From assembly GCA_019347795.1 (NCBI GenBank), contig JAHWKS010000147.1, positions 1 to 9,094 on the forward strand: DNA of 9,094 nt, written 5' to 3'. The position numbers were made by a program, and so were the translations under genes. Positions 1-5,482 of the stretch are shown here, piece by piece. Numbering within the stretch: the stretch's first letter is position 1; each line of letters begins with the position of its first letter. The notes beneath the pieces were generated by a model that did not search any database, was not told the origin of the DNA, and saw only the letters and a list, made by a program, of their open reading frames with translations. The stretch comes from Planctomycetota bacterium (GTDB lineage: Bacteria; Planctomycetota; Planctomycetia; Pirellulales; Pirellulaceae).

Positions 1-2296
1 GTTTGAGCTTCTCGGCCTCGCTGAAAGTGAGTCGAAACTCGCGCACCAGGGCCTTCGTGAAGCGGTCGCCGCCGATGGGAGCGCTGCGGAACCACATCGA
101 CCGCGGCGAGCCGGCCAGGAAGTTGACGGCGTCCCGCCCGACGTCGACGACCGCGAAGACGCCGTCCTCGGATGCGGCGGAGACGGATTTTGAATGGCAC
201 TCGAACTCGTCCTCAAACTCGTAGCGCAAGAAATTGTACAGCGCCGTCGCGTCGCTTTGCAGCGCGTGCAACTCGATGCCCGCCTCCTCGAGCGCCCCCA
301 GCGGATGCTTCAACTGGTGTCGCTTGGCGGCCAGCAGAACGATCTCCCGCTCCGGGACCACGTTCCCATCATCCGCAGTGATCGCGGGGAAGGCGTGAAA
401 ATCCCACGCCAGCTCGTCAACGGGGAAGGGAATCTGATGCCGCAACTCGTAGCCGACCATTTCCGCCAGCCTGGCGTCATCGGAAATCGGCAGCCGGAGA
501 AAGCGTCCCAAGATTTGCACGCCTCCCAGTGAAATGCAGATCGGCGTGTCTTTAGTCTCCTGCTTATCTAAAAAACCTTGCAGCGACTCCCGTATGGCGA
601 TCAGAAGCGGCTCCTCCTCGGTCGGGGCGGGAGCGTCGAGGCCGCGCTCCCGATGCACGCAGGCGGCGATCGTGACCTTCGCCTCCTCGCCTTCCCCCTC
701 CCGCACCAGCTTGATCGCCTTCAGCCCCGAGACGCTCAGGTCGATGCCCCAGGCGGCGGGCGTGGATCGCTTCCGGCTGAACAGCGAGACGCCGCCCATG
801 ACGCCTTTCTTCTTCTTCGGCGCCAGGTTCGTGGCCATCGCCGCCAATCCCAATCCCTGAAGCGCCAGCCCGCAGGCGACGTAGAAGCAGCCGGGATTCC
901 GCCGCACCGTCGCGGCAGCTTCCTCCGCGACGCGCATTCGCCGGAACCCTCCCAGCCACGTGACCGGGAAACGCATCGCCGTCTGCCGCCCCTCGTTCCA
1001 CGCCGGCGCCGCATGGCGTGGGTCGCGAGGGCCCATTTTCAGCACCGCCTGAACTTGGCCGGCGGCCTGGGCCGCCTCGGGGTCGTCGGGGACAAGCTTC
1101 GCCAGACGCTGCGCCGCGGCCAGCAGTCCCTGATCCGCAATCGGCGCCAGGCCGATCGATGAGGAAAGCCAGGCCGTCTCGCGAGCAAAATCGTAGAGCT
1201 TTTGAAATCGCTCGTCCCGGGCTGTCTCGGGAGTTTGCTCGAGCCTCTTGACCGCCCGTACGTACTTGTGCTCCGCAAGCAGCTTCTTTGCTTGCGCGCG
1301 AATCTGCTCGGCGGTTTTCTCCTCCGACTTCTGCTGCAGCCCCAGCAATTGGTTCCGCAGCTTGAGCGCTTGCTCGTGACCGGGCTTGAGAAGGAGCAGC
1401 CGATCGACTTGATCCAGCAGCCCGTCGGTTCTCTTGGCCATGACGGCGGTGCGAATCTCGCGCATCAGCGAGGCGATCTCATCGCGAGCGGCGCGCCACT
1501 GGGCGAGCCGCTTCTCCGCCGCTGCGTCGCGCAGGCCGGGAGGCGTGTTCTCCAGCGTTTCAATCGCCTCGTCGTAGTCGTGGCTCTCCGCGAGCTCCTC
1601 GGCCTTCTGCGCAGTTGCAAGGTACTCGAGCTCCGTGTCGGTGCGGCGCTCCGGCAGGCGGCGGAGCATCTTCTTGGCCTGCTCCACGCACGCTTCCAGC
1701 GCACCGAGATTCGTCGAGAGCATGGTGCTGAGCAGCACCAGCGCCTGGTCGAAGCGACCCTCGACCTGCAGCGTCTCGGCTTCCTGGAGACGCGCCTCGA
1801 AGTTCTCCAGCCGCTCCCCGAGCGCGGCCTTGAGGTTGGCGCCGCACGCCCCGCAATATGTTTCGTTCGCGAAGTTGCGCACTCCGCAACGCCCGCACGA
1901 CTCCAACAGCGACCGGCCGCACCGGGAGCAGAATACGCGGCGGGGCGGGTTCGTCTCGTCGCAATTTCCGCACGTGAGCGGGCCGTGGGGCTGCGCCGAG
2001 TCAACGCGAACTCCCGCCGGGAACAACCGGCGGTCGTAGTCCGCCTTCCTTCGCGGATCGAGCAACGTCTCGGCCGCGTCATCCACCTCCCGATGCAGGT
2101 GCTGCCACATCGGGCGGGGAGCGTCGGCGACGCAGCGGCGGAGCAGGTCCCGCTTCCGCCGGACCGCGGCTTCGATTTCCGCTTCCGACTCTTCGCCCGG
2201 CGCCAGCCCCAGCAATTGGTAGGCGTTGAGAGGGCGATCGGCAATCCGCACGTCGAGCCATTCGCAATAGGGATCCAGAACTTCAGTCGCTTGCAT
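1..2296 (-). CDS. J-like / double zinc-ribbon / helical-repeat / PilM-like fusion protein (3' end beyond window)
   Basis: One reading frame stays open for 765 codons from the ATG at 2296 to the left edge, so the C-terminus is missing. Residues 8-91 resemble the degenerate J-domain of planctomycete proteins (NAYQLLGL at 25-31, DPRRKADYDRRL at 80-91) but lack the HPD triad. Residues 109-151 form a double zinc ribbon with four CxxC pairs: C109/C112, C123/C126, C134/C137 and C148/C151. Residues 160-420 are charged and helical with TPR-like repeats. Residues 465-493 look like the tail of a PilM protein (GLALQGLGL, then TNLAP). A basic linker (KKKK, 494-497) leads to a PilM-type actin fold: WGIDLSVSGLKAIKL (516-530), IPFPVDELAWDF (622-633), VVDVG (716-720) and IGGDRFTKAL...FSEAEKLK (741-765). 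PilM is the cytoplasmic actin-like protein that binds PilN and helps assemble type IV pili. The start is chosen because the J-like homology begins right after it. There is no clear Shine-Dalgarno (GAAGG sits too close). The PilM assignment is strong; the role of the N-terminal half is unknown. Confidence 0.85.
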   Translation of the reverse strand, partial: MQATEVLDPYCEWLDVRIADRPLNAYQLLGLAPGEESEAEIEAAVRRKRDLLRRCVADAPRPMWQHLHREVDDAAETLLDPRRKADYDRRLFPAGVRVDSAQPHGPLTCGNCDETNPPRRVFCSRCGRSLLESCGRCGVRNFANETYCGACGANLKAALGERLENFEARLQEAETLQVEGRFDQALVLLSTMLSTNLGALEACVEQAKKMLRRLPERRTDTELEYLATAQKAEELAESHDYDEAIETLENTPPGLRDAAAEKRLAQWRAARDEIASLMREIRTAVMAKRTDGLLDQVDRLLLLKPGHEQALKLRNQLLGLQQKSEEKTAEQIRAQAKKLLAEHKYVRAVKRLEQTPETARDERFQKLYDFARETAWLSSSIGLAPIADQGLLAAAQRLAKLVPDDPEAAQAAGQVQAVLKMGPRDPRHAAPAWNEGRQTAMRFPVTWLGGFRRMRVAEEAAATVRRNPGCFYVACGLALQGLGLAAMATNLAPKKKKGVMGGVSLFSRKRSTPAAWGIDLSVSGLKAIKLVREGEGEEAKVTIAACVHRERGLDAPAPTEEEPLLIAIRESLQGFLDKQETKDTPICISLGGVQILGRFLRLPISDDARLAEMVGYELRHQIPFPVDELAWDFHAFPAITADDGNVVPEREIVLLAAKRHQLKHPLGALEEAGIELHALQSDATALYNFLRYEFEDEFECHSKSVSAASEDGVFAVVDVGRDAVNFLAGSPRSMWFRSAPIGGDRFTKALVREFRLTFSEAEKLK

Positions 2297-2333
2297 ACCT
2301 TCGATGCCGGAGCAGCGCCGGCGCAAAAAGGGC

Positions 2334-2360
2334 GCCGCCGGCGCCACTGGCGCCGGCGGC
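2334..2360 (-). terminator. GC-rich perfect palindrome with T5 tract, probable terminator of the 434-aa pseudopilin gene
   Basis: Two 13-base arms (2334-2346 and 2348-2360) are perfectly complementary around a single central base. As RNA on the minus strand the inner pairs must open to give a stem of about 11 bp with a loop of about 5 nt. Three bases later the minus strand reads TTTTT (2326-2330). It lies 66 bases after the stop codon of the upstream pseudopilin gene and 38 bases before the next start. This fits an intrinsic terminator or an attenuating hairpin between two genes of the same strand. Confidence 0.5.
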
Positions 2361-2380
2361 TTAATACATTCCACGGCTGC

Positions 2381-2399
2381 GGGACCAATCCCTGGTCCC
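2381..2399 (-). other. Small perfect hairpin downstream of the pseudopilin stop
   Basis: GGGACCA (2381-2387) and TGGTCCC (2393-2399) form a 7-bp perfect stem with a 5-nt loop, 26 bases after the stop codon at 2426. No T tract follows it, so alone it is not a typical terminator. With the larger palindrome 20 bases further on it makes a tandem hairpin pair, which could protect the 3' end of the pilin mRNA. The function is inference. Confidence 0.4.
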
Positions 2400-2425
2400 T
2401 CAGATCGTTCAGGTAAACTGCAGCG

Positions 2426-3730
2426 TTAGTCGAGGTTGGTTTTGCCCGCGGCGGTCGGCGTGATGAATACGCCCGAAAAGATTAACGCCGGATCCAACTC
2501 CACGGTGCTGTCCAGGTAGCCGGTCTGGGGACCGGCGACGGTGTTATCCACGAGGAAGCCCGGGTTGAGGAAACCATCGCCGTTGATGTCCTTAAATGTT
2601 TGGACGCTTCCATCGGCGAAGAGGACGTTGCAGTTCCCGTTGTGGGGCGCGCCCATATCGCGGTAGTCTTGGAGGTAGAGGTAATCGGCCGGATACTCGA
2701 CGGCGATGCCTGGCTTGGGATGCTCGTACCCCCAGACATCGACCGTAGGCGACACGGCGTCGTCATAGACAGTAGCCACTTGGGACTTCCCCCAACCGAC
2801 AAATCCACCGGCGGCGATGCAGTCGCGAAAGGCGGGGCCGTCCGAGAACGCCTCAACAAGGCGGGCGCCCTTGGTCAAACCGTCATAGGGCTTCCCGCTG
2901 GGATCGGGAATCGACGCCTCCAGGAAGGCCTCTTTGGCGTCCCCCACGTTGGCGTCGGCCATAATCGGGATTCGCGAAGAGGCGACGGGCGACTGCGAGA
3001 GAACCGACTGCCTGAGGACCCCCACAGTTCCGGCGATGCCCTTGATCGCCGAAGCGCCTCCCGCAGAGTTATCGGGGTAAGAGATCGCCGTCGTCGCGCC
3101 GGAGCCCGACCCGCTAATCGCGACCTCAAGGCTGGGCGCAGTGCGCGTGAAAAACCAGGTTGTGATGTAATTGGTGTTGTAGCCCTTTTGAACAAAGTGA
3201 AAGGCGACGGCGCCGGCGTCGTCCTGAACGCCCGTGAGCGGGTTCGGCGGGCAGGTTGAGTCAAGCGCCGTTTGGTAGGCGAAACCGCCCGCCCCGTCGT
3301 CCCAGTAGGCGCCGGCGCCCGAGAAGATCTGGCTCTCGATGCCGCCTTCCTTCGCGAACGTGTTCGTAGTCCCCAGATAGTTGTTCAGTTTTTCGCTGCC
3401 TTTGGCGGGATTCGAGGGGCAAAGCATCTCTCCCGGCAGGCCGGCGCCGGAGTTAACCATGTCGGCCACCCAGCCCCAGGTGTCGAGGCTGCCGTCGCGA
3501 TTGGGGTCCCAGCCCCCCGAGGAGGCCAGTCGCCCTTGCGGGTCATTGTCGGAATGGAGACTGACGCTGATAAAGAATTGACGCAGGTTGTTCTTGCACT
3601 GCGTCCTGCGGGCCGCCTCTCGGGCCACCGACAAAGCCGGCAGCAGCATTGCCGCGAGGATGCCGATGATGGCGATCACCACCAGCAATTCCACCAAGGT
3701 GAAAGCTTGGCGACGGGGAAAACGCTTCAT
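2426..3730 (-). CDS. DUF1559 / H-X9-DG pseudopilin (type II secretion/type IV pilin-like), 434 aa
   Basis: A class III prepilin-type N-terminus opens the protein: basic leader MKRFPRRQA, then FTLVELLVV and a hydrophobic helix to about residue 31. Cleavage is expected between A9 and F10, with the conserved Glu at +5 (E14) and Ala instead of the usual Gly at -1. Then comes the family segment [17 protein letters not shown] (35-51). The C-terminal H-X9-DG signature of DUF1559 is intact (H363, D373-G374, in [14 protein letters not shown]), followed by a calcium-loop-like stretch DINGDGFLN (381-389). By family knowledge such proteins are processed by a prepilin peptidase and anchored in the inner membrane through the helix; specific functions are unknown. 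The ATG at 3730 is preferred over in-frame upstream starts because AGGAG lies 9 bases before it and the leader is then normal in length. It is paralogous to the next gene upstream: both share GWVAD, GEMLCP-NP, YNTNYI and NVLFADGSV. Confidence 0.9.
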   Translation of the reverse strand: MKRFPRRQAFTLVELLVVIAIIGILAAMLLPALSVAREAARRTQCKNNLRQFFISVSLHSDNDPQGRLASSGGWDPNRDGSLDTWGWVADMVNSGAGLPGEMLCPSNPAKGSEKLNNYLGTTNTFAKEGGIESQIFSGAGAYWDDGAGGFAYQTALDSTCPPNPLTGVQDDAGAVAFHFVQKGYNTNYITTWFFTRTAPSLEVAISGSGSGATTAISYPDNSAGGASAIKGIAGTVGVLRQSVLSQSPVASSRIPIMADANVGDAKEAFLEASIPDPSGKPYDGLTKGARLVEAFSDGPAFRDCIAAGGFVGWGKSQVATVYDDAVSPTVDVWGYEHPKPGIAVEYPADYLYLQDYRDMGAPHNGNCNVLFADGSVQTFKDINGDGFLNPGFLVDNTVAGPQTGYLDSTVELDPALIFSGVFITPTAAGKTNLD

Positions 3731-3739
3731 AGAATTCTT

Positions 3740-3744
3740 CTCCT
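3740..3744 (-). promoter_or_regulatory. Ribosome binding site (AGGAG) of the 434-aa pseudopilin
   Basis: The minus strand reads AGGAG, then 9 bases, then ATG at 3730. It is the clearest Shine-Dalgarno in the window. It decides the start against the open frame that continues upstream to about 3850. Confidence 0.7.
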
Positions 3745-3815
3745 GATCGAAAACAATACGGACTTGAAACGCGTACTCGGGACAGAATCTTGTGCGGTCC
3801 ATCCTTCCGCCTGGA

Positions 3816-3836
3816 CGGCCGCTCGCAGAGCGGCCG
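3816..3836. repeat. 9-bp perfect stem-loop in the 316-bp gap between the two pseudopilin genes
   Basis: CGGCCGCTC (3816-3824) and GAGCGGCCG (3828-3836) pair perfectly around a GCA loop. It sits 86 bases upstream of the pseudopilin start at 3730. No T tract follows on the minus strand, so it is more likely a leader hairpin or processing site than a terminator. The rest of the gap 3731-4046 holds no convincing gene, and I see no good -35/-10 pair in it. Confidence 0.4.
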
Positions 3837-4008
3837 ATTTCTCGTTTCACTCTCGAAGCCGGGCGATCCTCCCCCGCCTTCGACCGTCGGCGGCCGCCGT
3901 CCTCCTCAACCCGGCGTCGCTCGACAAAACATGCCCGGCATCAATGTTCCTCCGAGGATACGGGGTCCTCGATAGAACGAAATGAATGGCGATTGAATAA
4001 ACGGTGAA

Positions 4009-4033
4009 GATGCCGCGCCGCCGCCGGCGCATC
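4009..4033 (-). terminator. Imperfect GC hairpin after the 391-aa pseudopilin stop, possible terminator
   Basis: On the minus strand, GAT-GCGCC and GGCGC-ATC can pair around a GGCGGC loop, with a three-base bulge (GGC) in the right arm. It starts 13 bases after the stop codon and is followed by the T-rich but interrupted TTCACCGTTTATT. It is weaker than the palindrome behind the other pseudopilin gene, with which it shares an 11-base core. Confidence 0.3.
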
Positions 4034-4046
4034 CGCCCGTCGTCAT

Positions 4047-5222
4047 TCACGGCGGCAACTGGGCGGCCTGCCGGTCGGCAAGCGAGTAGACGCTGGCGAC
4101 GGTCTTCCGCGGCATTTCGACGGCGCCGTCGGCGAATCCGGTCGCGGGACTTGCGGGGAATCCGTTGTTCAAGTAGTCGTCGTGGTTCGCGTCGCGAACG
4201 GTGGCGACGCTCCCGTCTGCAAACAGGACGTTGCACACGCCGCCGTGTACGGGCTCAAAGCCGCGGTAGTCTTGCAGCGCCCTCTTCGCCCATACCTCCC
4301 ACCAGCCGATCACTCCCGACGACGGTTCTGAGTTTTTGGGCGTGGGCGAGGGGAACGACGGCGCTTCCATCGTGGAAGGAAGCACCGGCCCCTTCGTGAA
4401 CGATTTGGCCAATCCCGCGCCGGCGGGATGGCCGCCGATGGGCTGCGTCGAGAAGCCGACGGTGGCGGCGTCCGCCAAGAGCGGGATCGTGCTGGCGGAA
4501 AACGCCGAGTTGTCGAGATAGCGAAGAGTCATCGGGCCGGACGACGAATGCTTCGAACTCAACGACGGGCCGCAGCCGGGCTTGTCGGTTCGCAGGTTGC
4601 CATCCTTGTCCAGCCTTGGCCCGGAGCGCACCAGGCACCAACTCGCGATGTAGTTCGTGTTGTAGAACTTGTCGTAGAGCAGCTTCTCCACCACTGCCCG
4701 GCGGGCCTCGCTCTCGGGCGCCAATCCGTCCTCGAGAATGGTGCGGCAGGCGTTGCGCGCTGGCGTGCCGTCGGGAAGCGTCTGCGCCGGCGGACCCAGA
4801 TAATCCGCGCACGGGCCGGGAGGACGCGGCGCCGCCCACGTCAGCAAGTCGCCGTAGGTCTCCGAAAGTACGGCGGGGTTGCCGGGACAGAGCATTTCGC
4901 CCACCGGCGTTTCCATGCTCACCAGATCGGCCACCCAGCCGTACTCGCTCACGCAGCCGTCCTCTCGCCAGTGGAAGGCGCCCGTGCACAACTCCCCGTT
5001 GCGCTGCGCGGCGAAGGACTGAAAAGTCAGACCGAACTGCCGGAGGTTGTTCTTGCACTCGGTCGAGCGCGCGGCGGACCTCGCGGCGCTGAGGGCGGGC
5101 AGGATCATCGCCGCCAACACGCCGATGACGGCGATCACCGTGAGCATCTCCACGAGCGTGAAAGCGCCGCGATCCTTCGACGCCGGGCGATGACGCGGGA
5201 AAAATTCGTCGTTGGGTTCCAT
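4047..5222 (-). CDS. DUF1559 / H-X9-DG pseudopilin (type II secretion/type IV pilin-like), 391 aa
   Basis: The protein has a prepilin-type leader of 20 residues ending in KDRGA, then [19 protein letters not shown]. Cleavage is expected at A20/F21, with Glu at +5 (E25). The family segment [15 protein letters not shown] follows (51-64). The C-terminal H-X9-DG motif is intact (H326, D336-G337, in [14 protein letters not shown]) and is followed by DANHDDYLN (344-352), a D-x-N-x-D loop like that of its neighbour. By family knowledge this is an inner-membrane-anchored, prepilin-peptidase-processed protein of unknown specific role. It is likely a tandem paralogue of the 434-aa pseudopilin: they share GWVAD, GEMLCP-NP, YNTNYI-(A/T)-(S/T)W and similar C-termini. 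ATG 5222 is chosen because GGAG lies 5 bases upstream; an in-frame ATG at 5237 adds five residues and has a weaker site. It is the first gene of the minus-strand block and is divergent from the lipoprotein gene. Confidence 0.88.
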   Translation of the reverse strand: MEPNDEFFPRHRPASKDRGAFTLVEMLTVIAVIGVLAAMILPALSAARSAARSTECKNNLRQFGLTFQSFAAQRNGELCTGAFHWREDGCVSEYGWVADLVSMETPVGEMLCPGNPAVLSETYGDLLTWAAPRPPGPCADYLGPPAQTLPDGTPARNACRTILEDGLAPESEARRAVVEKLLYDKFYNTNYIASWCLVRSGPRLDKDGNLRTDKPGCGPSLSSKHSSSGPMTLRYLDNSAFSASTIPLLADAATVGFSTQPIGGHPAGAGLAKSFTKGPVLPSTMEAPSFPSPTPKNSEPSSGVIGWWEVWAKRALQDYRGFEPVHGGVCNVLFADGSVATVRDANHDDYLNNGFPASPATGFADGAVEMPRKTVASVYSLADRQAAQLPP

Positions 5223-5227
5223 CTGCA

Positions 5228-5231
5228 CTCC
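5228..5231 (-). promoter_or_regulatory. Ribosome binding site (GGAG) of the 391-aa pseudopilin
   Basis: The minus strand reads GGAG, then TGCAG, then ATG at 5222. The spacing of 5 bases is normal. The site lies just inside the alternative start at 5237 and favours the shorter product. Confidence 0.5.
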
Positions 5232-5341
5232 GTCCATGACCAGGTTGTGGGGCGGAGCGTTCGTCGCCCCTAAGCGTTCGAGGTGAACTACGACCTCCGA
5301 ATTATCGAGCGGATCTGTTAAGCTCCGATGTAGCGAGAGCG

Positions 5342-5455
5342 AATCTCCGAGGACGATTGCCGGCCGCGGAGACTCGGTTGTTCTTGACGTGGGCTTCACG
5401 GAGTCTTCATCGAGCGGGGCCTATAATAGCCGGCGTAGTTTCAACCTCGGAGATT
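5342..5455. repeat. 11-bp perfect inverted repeat flanking the divergent promoter region
   Basis: AATCTCCGAGG (5342-5352) recurs as its exact reverse complement CCTCGGAGATT (5445-5455), with 92 bp between the arms. The TATAAT box at 5422-5427 lies inside and the right arm falls in the predicted 5' leader of the plus-strand gene. The 260-bp region 5223-5482 holds no gene I can support. Such spaced half-sites could be operators for a regulator acting on both divergent genes, but this is inference. Confidence 0.45.
5422..5427 (+). promoter_or_regulatory. Consensus -10 box (TATAAT) for the plus-strand lipoprotein gene
   Basis: A perfect TATAAT lies 55 bases before the ATG at 5483, giving an expected leader of about 50 nt. 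There is no good -35 hexamer at 16-18 bases (5399-5404 reads CGGAGT). A TTGACG at 5384-5389 is 32 bases away, too far. The box argues that the true start is at 5483 and not at the earlier in-frame ATG at 5357, which precedes the promoter. Confidence 0.45.
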
Positions 5456-5482
5456 TGCGGCGACGTTCCCCCAGAGATCGTG

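Noticed and set aside
1337..2220. 17-bp direct repeat CAGCCCCAGCAATTGGT at 1337-1353 and 2204-2220
   Set aside because: Both copies lie in the same frame of the PilM-fusion gene and encode QLLGL with the same preferred codons; likely coincidence of codon use.
1465..2388. 307-codon minus-strand frame overlapping the PilM-fusion gene
   Set aside because: It is in another frame than the motif-bearing one. The translation is Arg/Ser-rich, as expected of an out-of-frame reading of GC-rich codons.
1202..2416. 404-codon open frame on the plus strand
   Set aside because: It is the antisense shadow of the PilM-fusion gene. Its product has no recognisable motif, while the minus frame shows CxxC pairs and PilM motifs in order.
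3731..3850. N-terminal extension of the 434-aa pseudopilin by 40 codons
   Set aside because: AGGAG immediately before ATG 3730 and the normal short prepilin leader show that the extension is an untranslated leader that happens to be open.
5301..5306. GATAAT (minus strand) as -10 of the 391-aa pseudopilin gene
   Set aside because: The position is plausible, but no -35-like hexamer lies 16-18 bases upstream, so it is too weak to annotate.
5384..5389. TTGACG as -35 for the TATAAT at 5422
   Set aside because: The spacer would be 32 bases, about twice what sigma-70 promoters use.
5357..5482. Earlier in-frame ATG for the 656-aa protein
   Set aside because: It precedes the TATAAT box at 5422, and the extra 42 residues would bury the signal-like sequence.
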